From assembly GCF_019336435.1 (NCBI RefSeq), contig NZ_JAHWXQ010000001.1, positions 1,240,001 through 1,304,000 of the forward strand: a stretch of DNA of 64,000 bases, written 5' to 3'. The position numbers and the translations under genes were made by a program. This stretch comes from Pontibacter populi (GTDB lineage Bacteria > Bacteroidota > Bacteroidia > Cytophagales > Hymenobacteraceae). Positions 26,909 through 35,613 of this stretch are shown in pieces (the first letter of the stretch is position 1; each line of letters begins with the position of its first letter). The notes beneath the pieces are model-generated. The model was not told the DNA's origin, searched no databases, and saw nothing but the letters and a program-made list of their open reading frames with translations.

Positions 26909-27670
26909 CTACTCTATTTCCAGTAGCACAGGGCAGTGGTCAGAGTGTTTGGCTTCGGTAAGGATAGCTGCCCGCTTCAGCCTGTCCTGCAGGTTTGCTG
27001 TGGTCATGTTGTAATCAATACGCCAGCCAAGATTTTTGTTGCGTGCGCCGGCGCGGTAACTCCACCAGGTATAATTGTGTGGCTCCTTATTAAAGTGTCT
27101 GAACGAATCTACAAAACCGCTTTCTATAAACCTGCCTAACCAACTGCGTTCTTCCGGTAAAAATCCCGAACTCTTCGCATTCGATTTCGGGTTATGAATA
27201 TCTATCGGCTGATGGCAGATATTATAGTCGCCACTTACTACAAGGCCGGGCAGTGTTTGTTTCAGATCGCCCATGTACCCATAGAAATCATCCATCCACT
27301 GAAACTTAAAGCCCTGACGCTCCTCCCCGCTTGAACCGGAAGGCATGTATACGCTCATTACCGAATAATCGTCGTAATCAGCGCGAATAACACGGCCTTC
27401 AAAATCATAGCAATCCATACCACAGCCGATCTCGACGTGGTTCGGTTTTGATTTTGAAAGTATAGCCACGCCACTATAGCCTTTTTTTACAGCCGGATGC
27501 AGGTACACGTTGTAACCTAAGTCTTCGAAAATGGCACGGTCAAACTTCGATTCGTCAGCCTTTATTTCCTGCAGGCAAAGTACATCGGGGTTTGCAGCTT
27601 TTACCCAGTCCTGGAAGCCTTTGCTGATAGCAGCACGAATGCCGTTAACGTTGTAAGTAATAATCTTCAT
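26909..27670 (-). CDS. xth: Exodeoxyribonuclease III (AP endonuclease)
   Basis: Base-excision-repair enzyme: class II AP endonuclease and 3'-5' dsDNA exonuclease. 253 residues. Motifs: MKIITYNVNGIRAA at 1-14 (metal-site Asn7), DVLCLQEIKADESKF near 28-42 (metal-ligand Glu), GYSGVAILSK, VSGDYNICHQPIDIHNPKSN near 150 (catalytic Asp and Asn), WSYRAGARNKNLGWRIDY, and terminal SDHCPVLLEIE with the catalytic Asp-His. Complete and of normal length; single gene. Confidence 0.95.
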   Translation of the reverse strand: MKIITYNVNGIRAAISKGFQDWVKAANPDVLCLQEIKADESKFDRAIFEDLGYNVYLHPAVKKGYSGVAILSKSKPNHVEIGCGMDCYDFEGRVIRADYDDYSVMSVYMPSGSSGEERQGFKFQWMDDFYGYMGDLKQTLPGLVVSGDYNICHQPIDIHNPKSNAKSSGFLPEERSWLGRFIESGFVDSFRHFNKEPHNYTWWSYRAGARNKNLGWRIDYNMTTANLQDRLKRAAILTEAKHSDHCPVLLEIE

Positions 27671-27762
27671 TTTATGCTTTGACTATTTGACGAAAGACTG
27701 ATTAACAAATGACTCTTAACTATAAGTCCTTTGTCGCTTGCCAAAATTCCTTCGTCTAAAAT

Positions 27763-28113
27763 TTATAGTTGATCTGCCTGCGTAAAATATTCCAGGATGT
27801 GCCATTTCAGCATTTTTTCCTGTTCTTTCAGGTTAGCGAATGGCAAGGCTTTAACAGCGCGGTAATGAGGCCAGCCATCTTCGTCTACCTTTTCCAGTTC
27901 GTAGTAACCCGAAAGGCTGAATACTTTACAGGTGGCAATGTGCATCAGATCCTGTTTTTCTTCTTTGGTAAACTCTGTAATTCCCTTACCGAGTTCCTGA
28001 ATTCCAATCAGGAATAGGATCGCGTTCAGGTCAGGCTTCTTACCGAATTGCTTCATCATAAAAGCCCGAAGCTGTGTCCATCTATGTTCTAGGTTATCTG
28101 ATTCTTCTATCAT
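27763..28113 (-). CDS. Conserved hypothetical protein (116 residues)
   Basis: Mostly helical cytoplasmic protein with no signal peptide. Recognisable stretches are KKPDLNAILFLIGIQELGKG and FTKEEKQDLMHIATCKVFSLSGYYEL, followed by DGWPHYRAVKALPF. I recognise this as a protein kept in Bacteroidota genomes but know no function. It follows the AhpD-like gene on the same strand, separated by a 20-bp-arm hairpin, so it may be a separate unit. Confidence 0.75.
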   Translation of the reverse strand: MIEESDNLEHRWTQLRAFMMKQFGKKPDLNAILFLIGIQELGKGITEFTKEEKQDLMHIATCKVFSLSGYYELEKVDEDGWPHYRAVKALPFANLKEQEKMLKWHILEYFTQADQL

Positions 28114-28127
28114 TTTGATTGATGATC

Positions 28128-28188
28128 GTTGGTTGTTAATTGTTGATCGTGGCTATAGTTTAACAGCAATCAACAATTAACAACCAAC
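28128..28188. repeat. 20-bp inverted repeat
   Basis: Arms GTTGGTTGTTAATTGTTGAT (28128-28147) and ATCAACAATTAACAACCAAC (28169-28188), perfect, with a 21-nt loop holding a TATAGTT heptamer. It lies between two minus-strand genes. It could terminate the AhpD-like transcript, or it could be one of the palindromic repeats of this genome. Confidence 0.75.
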
Positions 28189-28194
28189 AATGAT

Positions 28195-28542
28195 TTAAGC
28201 TTTTTGTGCTTTCAGTTCTTCCCAATATTCCACGGCTCTCCGGAAGTGTGGGATCACAATGGAACCACCTACCAAGTTAGCAATTGAAAATATTTCAAAT
28301 ACTTCTTCGTCGGTAACGCCTTCTTCAAAGCTTTTACCCAGGTGGTATTTTATGCAATCGTCGCAACGCAAAACCATGGAGGCAACCAGGCCCAGCATTT
28401 CTTTGGTTTTTACATCAAGTGCTCCTTCTGCGTATGTGTTTGTATCTAAGTTAAAGAAGCGTTTGATCACTTTATTGTCGTATGACATGATGCGCTCGTT
28501 CATGCGCGTGCGGTATTCGTTGAATTCTTCTACTTGGCTCAT
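28195..28542 (-). CDS. Carboxymuconolactone decarboxylase / AhpD-like protein
   Basis: 115 residues. The AhpD-type redox motif is present: MVLRCDDCIKYHLGKSFEEG with C60, C63 and H67 (C-x2-C-x3-H). The C-terminal helix is EIFSIANLVGGSIVIPHFRRAVEYW. Members are alkylhydroperoxidase-like or decarboxylase-like; the CxxC suggests a thiol peroxidase role. Single-domain, complete; no ahpC nearby. Confidence 0.9.
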   Translation of the reverse strand: MSQVEEFNEYRTRMNERIMSYDNKVIKRFFNLDTNTYAEGALDVKTKEMLGLVASMVLRCDDCIKYHLGKSFEEGVTDEEVFEIFSIANLVGGSIVIPHFRRAVEYWEELKAQKA

Positions 28543-28631
28543 TGTTGTAAATTGATTAGCTGAAATAGCTTAACTATAGTTATAAAATTACGGCAAAAAA
28601 ATAACAAAACCTTAACTACTAAGCCCCTACT

Positions 28632-29318
28632 ATGTTTCAGGATCTGCTGGCGTTATTTTTCCCGGAGAGCTGCTTTGCCTGTGCTGGGGCCATGGTGAAA
28701 GGTGAGCGTTACATCTGTACAGAATGTAACGTTAAGCTCCCTTACACCGATTTTCATGAGCATGGGGCTACAGAGCGAAACCCGTTACAGCGACGGTTCT
28801 GGGGTAAGGTGCCGGTCAGGTTTGCGTTTTCTTATTTGTACTTCAGGTCGAGGGGGCGTGTGCAGCGGCTTTTGCACCAGTTAAAATATAAAGGAGCGAA
28901 AGACCTGGGTGAGTATCTGGGACAGCGCTATGGCAGTTTACTTAAAGAGTACCACTATCAGGAGCAGTTTGACCTTATAGTTCCCGTGCCGCTGCATAAA
29001 CATAAGCTTCGTAAGCGCGGCTATAACCAGTCAGACTATTTTGCGAGGGGCTTGGCTGAAACTTTGGAGGTCCCGGCAAAGGCTAATGTACTGGTCAGAA
29101 CTATAAATACCAGCACGCAAACGCACAAAGACCGGTTAAACCGCTGGCACAACGTGGAGCAGGTTTTTGAAGTAACTAAACCCGAAGAAGTAAAAGCTAA
29201 ACGAGTCCTTATAGTGGATGATGTACTGACAACGGGCGCAACACTAGAAGCCTGCGCGGTTGCTGTGTTAAATGCAGGAGCAGCTGAAGTAAGTATTGTA
29301 ACTATAGCTGCTGCCTGA
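28632..29318 (+). CDS. comF: ComF family protein (phosphoribosyltransferase-like)
   Basis: 228 residues. N-terminal four-Cys zinc ribbon: CFAC at 14-17 and CTEC at 29-32. Then a type I phosphoribosyltransferase domain: RVQRLLHQLKYKGAKDLGEYLG, LIVPVPLHKHKLRKRGYNQS near 118-137, and the PRPP loop VLIVDDVLTTGATLEAC near 193-209. In naturally competent bacteria ComFC helps DNA uptake at the inner membrane; in others its role is unclear. Plus strand, isolated between minus-strand genes and convergent with the next one. Confidence 0.93.
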   Translation: MFQDLLALFFPESCFACAGAMVKGERYICTECNVKLPYTDFHEHGATERNPLQRRFWGKVPVRFAFSYLYFRSRGRVQRLLHQLKYKGAKDLGEYLGQRYGSLLKEYHYQEQFDLIVPVPLHKHKLRKRGYNQSDYFARGLAETLEVPAKANVLVRTINTSTQTHKDRLNRWHNVEQVFEVTKPEEVKAKRVLIVDDVLTTGATLEACAVAVLNAGAAEVSIVTIAAA

Positions 29319-29326
29319 TCTGTAGT

Positions 29327-29809
29327 TTATTCGGCTGAGGTTTGTTTTCGGTGCACATCCGAAAGGCTCGGCTCAGCATATTCTATTTTCTCTTCTGCTT
29401 CCAGCTTGTCCAGCTCTGCTTTTACCTGCGTATAGTCTACATCTTCCGGTATATCCAGCACAAAGAAGTCTTCGTTTACCTGCTCCGACACACAATGCAT
29501 TTTACTGAAGATGTCACGGATGGTGTCCATCGCTATAGTTTCATCGTTCAGCACAACCTGTATCGTGGAATGGCCTGAGTAGCTAACTGTTTTCTGGTAA
29601 ACCAGCTGTTTGGTTGTCGGATCAATGTCTGCAAACACAATATCGTTTGAGGCAATCAGCGAAGTATAGAACGGGATGCTGTCGATCTGGTAAAGTCTGT
29701 TTTCCTTATCCAGCACAAAAGCCCAGAGTGTTTCTTCAATTTCCTGCTCAAACATATCGCTATAGCTTTTAACTATAATCTGTGCGTGCTCGGTTGTTTC
29801 TTCTTTCAT
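29327..29809 (-). CDS. Conserved hypothetical, DUF4265-like
   Basis: 160 residues, acidic, no signal peptide. The sequence KENRLYQIDSIPFYTSLIASNDIVFADID resembles DUF4265 proteins, in which a small beta-barrel-like N-terminus is followed by an ACT-like half (HSTIQVVLNDETIAMDTIRDIF; NEDFFVLDIPEDVDYTQVKAEL). Function unknown. The family is often found with immunity or polymorphic-toxin loci, but no toxin is nearby here. Assignment to DUF4265 is from memory of the motif and only moderately sure. Confidence 0.7.
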   Translation of the reverse strand: MKEETTEHAQIIVKSYSDMFEQEIEETLWAFVLDKENRLYQIDSIPFYTSLIASNDIVFADIDPTTKQLVYQKTVSYSGHSTIQVVLNDETIAMDTIRDIFSKMHCVSEQVNEDFFVLDIPEDVDYTQVKAELDKLEAEEKIEYAEPSLSDVHRKQTSAE

Positions 29810-29827
29810 AGGTGTATATAAAATATA

Positions 29828-29853
29828 AAGCCCGGATGGTTGGTCCGGGCTTT
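29828..29853 (-). terminator. Terminator of gldJ
   Basis: Stem AAGCCCGGA / TCCGGGCTTT with a 7-nt loop, downstream of the gldJ stop on the minus strand. Confidence 0.8.
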
Positions 29854-29877
29854 AAAACTATAGTTAGGTAAACTTTA

Positions 29878-31122
29878 TTATTTGTTAGATCCAGCGTTGA
29901 TCATAGCACAACGGAAACCGATTGTTGCTGTTGATGAATCCTGTGTCATAAAACGGCGTGTACCCGGAGATAACCAGTACGCTACGTCTTTCCATGAACC
30001 ACCTTTGTAAACGCGAACTTCGTCGTTAATCAGGGAGTGGAAATCTTTGGTATCAGCGTTAGCATAGTTTTCTTTCTCATCCAGGAAACCATCTCTACGG
30101 AACGGGTTCAGGTCTTCTACATCTTCGTAAGAAAGCGGACGGTAAACATCCTGTACCCACTCGTTCACGTTACCAGCCATGTTGTACAGACCGAAGTCGT
30201 TTGGCGGATAAGCATAGATATAATCTGTGATCATAGCACCATCGTTCAGGGCTCCGGCAATACCGGCATAGTCACCACGGCCACGCTTAAAGTTAGCCAT
30301 AAACTTACCCATTTGCTTGCCATACGGGTTACGAACCTGGTGTCCGTCCCAAGGGTACATTCTGCGGTGGTTCTGGTTTTCGTCTTCAGAGTATTGTGTA
30401 CCGATCATAGCCTGTGCTGCATATTCCCACTCAGCCTCTGTTGGGAGACGGTAGTTCGGCAATACATAGCCAGATTCGATTGATGGTTTTTCGCCTTCAG
30501 CAGGTGCATCTTCAGCGCCTTTCTTTCTTCCGAAAAGGCCTCTTTTACCGCCACGGCCACCGGTAGCTTCCTTAGCCAGGTTTTCGTTTACCTTGGCAGT
30601 ACGCCAGATAGCATAGTTGTTAGCCTGTAACCAGCTTACACCCACAACCGGGAAGAAGCGGAAACCAGGATAACGCAGGTAATACGTTACATAAGGGTCG
30701 TTAAAAGATAACTGACGCTCCCAAACAGTAGTATCCGGCAGGGCAGCCTGGTATACTTCCGGAACTGAATCCTGCTTAATATAGTGCAGGTACTCCAGCC
30801 AGTGAATGTTAGCTACTTCAGTTTCGTCCATATAAAAAGAAGCAACCGTTACAGTACGCTCGATATTATCGCGCGTCATGGCAACATCCTCTTCCATAGA
30901 ACCTAATACAGTACGGCCACCTTCAATAAAGATAAGTCCCGGACCACCCTGAATATCAGCGTAATCTTCTACAGCAAAGGCTTTTTCATCCTCGCCATAC
31001 TCTATACCTGTAGCGGAACTATAATCACCCGGGTTTGTGCTGGTAGGATTCCCTCCTCTATTGCAGGCAGTAAGGAGTAAGCCTCCCAAAACCATTGCCG
31101 ATAAATACTTAGCAAATTTCAT
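29878..31122 (-). CDS. gldJ: Gliding motility lipoprotein GldJ (SUMF1/formylglycine-generating fold)
   Basis: 414 residues from the ATG at 31122, chosen because MKFAKYLSAMVLGGLLLTAC is a lipoprotein signal (lipobox LTAC); the frame extends 17 codons upstream without a signal. The mature protein has PGLIFIEGGRTVLGSMEED (SUMF1-type opening), MDETEVANIHWLEYLHYI, FPVVGVSWLQANNYAIWR, LPTEAEWEYAAQAMIGTQYSE, FGLYNMAGNVNEWVQDVYRP and VYKGGSWKDVAYWLSPGTRRF. In Bacteroidota, GldJ and GldK are outer-membrane SUMF1-fold lipoproteins needed for gliding and type IX secretion. GldJ is preferred over GldK because of length and the PorP neighbour. Insert at 205-240 (GRGGKRGLFGRKKG) is low-complexity. Pairs with porP, 63 bp apart. 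Confidence 0.85.
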   Translation of the reverse strand: MKFAKYLSAMVLGGLLLTACNRGGNPTSTNPGDYSSATGIEYGEDEKAFAVEDYADIQGGPGLIFIEGGRTVLGSMEEDVAMTRDNIERTVTVASFYMDETEVANIHWLEYLHYIKQDSVPEVYQAALPDTTVWERQLSFNDPYVTYYLRYPGFRFFPVVGVSWLQANNYAIWRTAKVNENLAKEATGGRGGKRGLFGRKKGAEDAPAEGEKPSIESGYVLPNYRLPTEAEWEYAAQAMIGTQYSEDENQNHRRMYPWDGHQVRNPYGKQMGKFMANFKRGRGDYAGIAGALNDGAMITDYIYAYPPNDFGLYNMAGNVNEWVQDVYRPLSYEDVEDLNPFRRDGFLDEKENYANADTKDFHSLINDEVRVYKGGSWKDVAYWLSPGTRRFMTQDSSTATIGFRCAMINAGSNK

Positions 31123-31185
31123 AAAATAGCACCCAATTAAGATAAGGTTCTTGTAACGTAGTTTAATGTGCAATTATAACTAAAA

Positions 31186-32199
31186 TTAGATTTCCGGACA
31201 AACAATGCGTCTGCTTATTTTTGACCGTGAGCGGCTTCGAAACACTTTATTTGTATCAAGTCGTTCAAAAACAATAGAAATTTCAGTTGCACCACCGCTT
31301 TGCCGGTAAAAATCGCTTATTCCAACGTCGTGGCTAAACCCTACTTTTACCTGGTTAAGCTGCAGCCCTGCTATTACGGCAAGTGCCTGCTCCTGGTTTG
31401 AGCCGCCTGTTACCGGTACTCCTTTATATAATAATCCTAACGTAACAGGTGTGTAATTAGTGTATAAACCTGCATCCAGTTGATTAAAATTTTCCTGATG
31501 TGTAAAGGTTGCCGTCGGCGATATGCTGAATTCTCCTGCTCCAGCGTTTGTCCGGTAGCTGCTAACGTAAAATTTGTAGCCAGTGTTTGCCGTAAAACGC
31601 ATTGGCAGGGAAGTTTTTTCTCCGAACCCGTAAGCCGGCTTGTTAAGATGCGCAGCAGTAAGGCCCAGCCATAGTTGATCTGTATAAACCAGCAGGCCGG
31701 TAGCAAAACTCATATACTGTGTTGGCTCAAAGGTGTTTACTTCAGCAGATGTAACAGCTGTCTGGCCATTATTGCTTAGCTGATCGCCAAAAACAAGGTT
31801 ATCAAAGTTTATACGCATCGAGGCAACCGTAGCCTGCAAACCTGCGGATAAGGCAATGCCTTCGGTTAAAGGAGTGTGGTACGCGTACCCGGCCGAGGCA
31901 GCCAGTTTTTGTAATCCGCCAATGCCGGCCTTGTCCTGCTGCAGAGTTAAACTAATTGCACTTTTTGTATTCGGAAGCAATAAGTCTGCAGCAACCTGGT
32001 TGGTTATAAAGGCTCCGTTAAGGGCCGGCCATTGCGTACGGTGACTTACAGTTACGCTCCAGTCGTGGTTTAAGCCGGCAAAAGCAGGGTTCAGGTATAA
32101 ACGGTTGGCGTACTGTTGCGAATAATGCACATCCTGTGCCGTGGCAACAAAGCACCACAGACTGGCAACTATACACAAAATCCGTTTTTTTGAAAACAT
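31186..32199 (-). CDS. Type IX secretion system membrane protein, PorP/SprF family
   Basis: 337 residues. Signal peptide MFSKKRILCIVASLWCFVATAQ, then DVHYSQQYANRLYLNPAFAGLN, the diagnostic PorP/SprF start, followed by an outer-membrane beta-barrel with alternating amphipathic strands (HRTQWPALNGAFITNQVAAD; SAISLTLQQDKAGIGG; LGLLYKGVPV) and IVFERLD near the C-terminus. A short basic tail RSRSRSKISRRIVCPEI ends the protein. Family members help secrete or anchor T9SS cargo, often a specific adhesin. Located directly upstream of gldJ on the same strand, probably in one operon. No large CTD-bearing cargo gene is seen beside it. Confidence 0.9.
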   Translation of the reverse strand: MFSKKRILCIVASLWCFVATAQDVHYSQQYANRLYLNPAFAGLNHDWSVTVSHRTQWPALNGAFITNQVAADLLLPNTKSAISLTLQQDKAGIGGLQKLAASAGYAYHTPLTEGIALSAGLQATVASMRINFDNLVFGDQLSNNGQTAVTSAEVNTFEPTQYMSFATGLLVYTDQLWLGLTAAHLNKPAYGFGEKTSLPMRFTANTGYKFYVSSYRTNAGAGEFSISPTATFTHQENFNQLDAGLYTNYTPVTLGLLYKGVPVTGGSNQEQALAVIAGLQLNQVKVGFSHDVGISDFYRQSGGATEISIVFERLDTNKVFRSRSRSKISRRIVCPEI

Positions 32200-32283
32200 G
32201 CTTTAAAGTAAGTCAAAACAGGCAACTCTTAAAAATTACAGCTAACTATACCTTGCCTTTAAAGTTTTGCATAGTTTTGGCTA

Positions 32284-32291
32284 TACATTTG
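32284..32291 (+). promoter_or_regulatory. Possible -7 box for the AsmA gene
   Basis: TACATTTG matches the Bacteroidota -7 consensus TAnnTTTG and would place the transcript start about 35 nt before the ATG at 32333. The upstream TTTG is 14 nt away, closer than the usual 19-21, so this is tentative. Confidence 0.35.
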
Positions 32292-32332
32292 CAGGATACA
32301 CATTTATAACAAGATACCCTTACCTGACCCAT

Positions 32333-35300
32333 ATGAAAAAAGTAGTTATTGGCTTCTTTGTTTTTCTGGCAGTGCTGCTGGCCGTAGCGGCTTTAGTGCC
32401 TGTTCTGTTCAAAGATAAAATCAAACAGACCCTGGACAAAGAGATAGCAAAGAATATTAATGCAAACGTACTTTACCAGACCGACGATGTAAGCCTGTCG
32501 CTGTTCCGCGATTTTCCGGATATATCGCTGGGTGTCGAGAACCTGGCTATAGTTGGTATAGATTCATTTGCGACTGATACCCTGGCGCAGATCCCTTCTT
32601 TCCGGATGGGCCTGGACCTGATGAGCGTAATTGCCGGCGACGAGCTGGAAATAAATTCCATTACGATGGACGAGCCTAAGATCAGGCTTATAGTTTTAAA
32701 GAGCGGCAAAGCGAACTGGGACATTATGAAACCTGACACGGCTGCTCTTACCCTAGCAGATACTACCGCCAGCGATTTTAAAATAGGCATAAAAAAATGG
32801 GATGTAAACAACGGAACACTCTTCTATGATGATCTGAGCATTCCGTTTGGTATGGCCGCTTACAATGTTAACCACACCGGCTCCGGCGACTTTGCCAAAG
32901 ATGTGTTTGACATGAAATCTCAGACAACATCAGACCGCTTTACCATGACCTACGATGGGGTAAACTATATAGAGAACGGGAAGCTGAATGCTGATGTAAC
33001 AATGGCGATGGACCTGAACAAATCGCTGTATACATTTAAAGACAATAATATCAGAGTTAACGAATTGCCTTTCCAGTTTGCCGGAACTATACTGATGCCC
33101 GACGAGGCCATGGACTTTGACCTTACCTTTAAAGCGACGGAAACAGATTTCAAAAATGTGCTCTCGGTAGTGCCCGGTATGTATACCGAGCAGTTCAAGG
33201 ATATTAAAACAGAAGGTAAGCTAAGCTTTGATGGCTATTTTAAAGGCCGCATGATCGATACCCTGATGCCAGGCTTTGGGACGGAGCTGAAGATCATCAA
33301 TGGTTACTTTAAATACCCTGACCTGCCGCAGGCTGCCCAGAACATAAACGTAGATATGCGCATCGATAACAAAGATGGCAACCCGAACAACACAACTATA
33401 GATGTGCGGCAGCTGCACCTTGATTTGGGTAAAAACCCGGTAGATGCTAAAATGCTGGTAGAAGGCCTGGAGCCGATGAAACTGGATGGCAACGTAAAAG
33501 CAAGCATCGACCTGACCGAAATGACCAAAGTGTTCCCGATTGAAGGGATGACACTGCGTGGTTTATTAAAGGTAGATGCCGATGCCAAAGGTGTTTACTC
33601 CAAAACCAGCATGCCGGTAATTGACGCTGATATGCGCCTGACCAATGGTTATGTAAAGTCCAAGGATTTCCCGGCTCCGATCGAGAACCTGAACATGGTA
33701 ACCAACATCCTTAACAAAACAGGCAACACCGACGATACCCGTATTAATATAGACAACTTTAACATGACCCTGGATGGCGAACCACTTTCAGGCCGTGCCC
33801 TGATTGCCGGTATCGATAAGCCGTCGTTCGATTTTGATATTAAAGGTATCCTTGACCTGACCAAACTGACCAAGATTTTCCCGCAGGAAGGTATGACGGT
33901 TTCCGGAAGGATAAATGCGAACGTGGCGGCCAAAGGTAAACTCAGCGACATTGAAGCAGAGAAGTATAATAATGTGTCGGCGAACGGTACGATGGGCATT
34001 ACCAACCTGAACTTTGTGAGCACCGACCTGCCGCAGGGCATCAAGATCAGTAAAGCCGATGCCGTGTTCAACAATGAGCGCATCGAGCTAAAGAACATGA
34101 GTGGTTATTTAGGCAAGAGCGATATACAGGCAAACGGTAGTATCTCGAATTACCTGGGTTATGCCTTAGCCGATAACCAGAGCCTGCGCGGTAACTTTAA
34201 CCTGAGCTCCAATACCTTTGACGTGAACGAATGGATGGTGGAAGAGACCGGCGAGCCTGTTGCCAGCACCGAAGCCGAAGGCGTGGTAGAAATACCGGCT
34301 AACCTGGACATTGCCCTGAACGTGAATGCCAAAAAAGTGCTTTACGATAACCTGACGCTTAATAATATAACCGGTAAGGTGTTGGTGAAGGATAAGATCG
34401 CGAAGCTGGACAAAGTAACCTTTAATACCTTGGGAGCTACTTTTGCCACAAACGGAAGCTACAATACGCAGGATCTGACAAAGCCACTGTTCGATATGGC
34501 TCTTGATATACAGAACCTGAACTTTAAGCAGGCGTTCTCGGCCTTTAACACGATAAAAGCCCTTGCTCCTATTGCCGGGTTGCTGGACGGTACTTTTAAC
34601 ACTAAATTTAACTTTGCCGGCGAGATGGCTCCGGATATGACGCCGGTATTCAAGACCCTGGATGGCGGTGGTATAATAAAGGTATTGAAAGCTGCCGTTA
34701 GCGATGTGAAGATAGTTGACAAGATCAGTTCTTTAACGCGCCTCGACGAATTGAAAAGCTTTGTGATCGAGAACAAGATAATCGATGCGCAGATTATAGA
34801 TGGTAGCCTGGTAATTAAACCATTCGACCTGAAAGTAGGTGATATGCAGATGACCGTGGGCGGTAGTAACAACGTGAACGGGCAAATAGATTATTTAACT
34901 GCCATTAATGTTCCGACCGGTAAAGTTGGCAAGGAAATAAACTCCCGGTTGGCTGGTATGGTTGGCGGTAACCAGTTAAAAGCAGCAGAGCGTGTAACCC
35001 TGAACCTGAAAGTTGGCGGCACGCTGGCCGACCCTAAAGTGAGCCTGGCGGGTGGCAGCGTAAAAGAGCAGGCATCTAACCTGGTAAAAGAGGCGGTACA
35101 AAGTAAACTGGATGATGCGAAACTAAAACTGGACCAGCGTAAGGCCCAGGCAGAAGACAGCATCAGAAATGAACTGAACCGCAGAAAGCAGGAAGCAGAA
35201 CAGAAAGCCCGTGAGGAACTGGAGAAGAAACGGAAAGAGGCGGAGCAGAATATAAAGAAACAAGCGACCGACAAGATCTCTGATTTCCTGAAACCAAAGA

Positions 35301-35362
35301 CCAAGCCGGCTACTAAACCTGTTGTAACACCAACCGACACGACAAAAACCGGTACTAAATAA
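32333..35362 (+). CDS. AsmA family protein
   Basis: 1009 residues from the ATG at 32333 (the frame extends 22 codons upstream, but the MKKVVIGFFVFLAVLL anchor marks the start). N-terminal membrane anchor at about 3-25, then the AsmA domain: TDDVSLSLFRDFPDISLGVENLAIVG and LDLMSVIAGDELEINSITMDEPKI. A long beta-repeat region follows, with repeating YPD/FP-like units (MTLRGLLKVDADAKGVYS; MTVSGRINANVAAKGKLS), then an AsmA C-terminal domain (ITGKVLVKDKIAKLDKVTF; SLVIKPFDLKVGDMQMTVGG) and a charged coiled-coil tail (ARE/ELEKKRKEAEQ). AsmA-like proteins form long lipid-groove bridges between inner and outer membranes. Single gene, terminator follows. Confidence 0.9.
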   Translation: MKKVVIGFFVFLAVLLAVAALVPVLFKDKIKQTLDKEIAKNINANVLYQTDDVSLSLFRDFPDISLGVENLAIVGIDSFATDTLAQIPSFRMGLDLMSVIAGDELEINSITMDEPKIRLIVLKSGKANWDIMKPDTAALTLADTTASDFKIGIKKWDVNNGTLFYDDLSIPFGMAAYNVNHTGSGDFAKDVFDMKSQTTSDRFTMTYDGVNYIENGKLNADVTMAMDLNKSLYTFKDNNIRVNELPFQFAGTILMPDEAMDFDLTFKATETDFKNVLSVVPGMYTEQFKDIKTEGKLSFDGYFKGRMIDTLMPGFGTELKIINGYFKYPDLPQAAQNINVDMRIDNKDGNPNNTTIDVRQLHLDLGKNPVDAKMLVEGLEPMKLDGNVKASIDLTEMTKVFPIEGMTLRGLLKVDADAKGVYSKTSMPVIDADMRLTNGYVKSKDFPAPIENLNMVTNILNKTGNTDDTRINIDNFNMTLDGEPLSGRALIAGIDKPSFDFDIKGILDLTKLTKIFPQEGMTVSGRINANVAAKGKLSDIEAEKYNNVSANGTMGITNLNFVSTDLPQGIKISKADAVFNNERIELKNMSGYLGKSDIQANGSISNYLGYALADNQSLRGNFNLSSNTFDVNEWMVEETGEPVASTEAEGVVEIPANLDIALNVNAKKVLYDNLTLNNITGKVLVKDKIAKLDKVTFNTLGATFATNGSYNTQDLTKPLFDMALDIQNLNFKQAFSAFNTIKALAPIAGLLDGTFNTKFNFAGEMAPDMTPVFKTLDGGGIIKVLKAAVSDVKIVDKISSLTRLDELKSFVIENKIIDAQIIDGSLVIKPFDLKVGDMQMTVGGSNNVNGQIDYLTAINVPTGKVGKEINSRLAGMVGGNQLKAAERVTLNLKVGGTLADPKVSLAGGSVKEQASNLVKEAVQSKLDDAKLKLDQRKAQAEDSIRNELNRRKQEAEQKAREELEKKRKEAEQNIKKQATDKISDFLKPKTKPATKPVVTPTDTTKTGTK

Positions 35363-35406
35363 TGCAATTTGTGGTAGTACTATAATATATTATTGTTGTA
35401 TTTAAA

Positions 35407-35442
35407 GAAAGATGCCTGAAGCACCCACTTCAGGCATCTTTC
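35407..35442 (+). terminator. Terminator of the AsmA gene
   Basis: Perfect 15-bp stem GAAAGATGCCTGAAG / CTTCAGGCATCTTTC with a 6-nt loop, 45 bp after the stop codon. Confidence 0.85.
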
Positions 35443-35613
35443 ATATATAGGCTTACGTAATTTCCTGCGGTTATCAGCGTTCTAACCCTACAATGGCTCG
35501 CAGAGCTTTTGGAATGCGCCGGCTCAAAAGGTAAAAAAACATCAGTTTAAATCTTCATGTTGTCTTCATCTTTACACTAGATATTTGAGCCATAACTTTT
35601 AAATACAATAATT

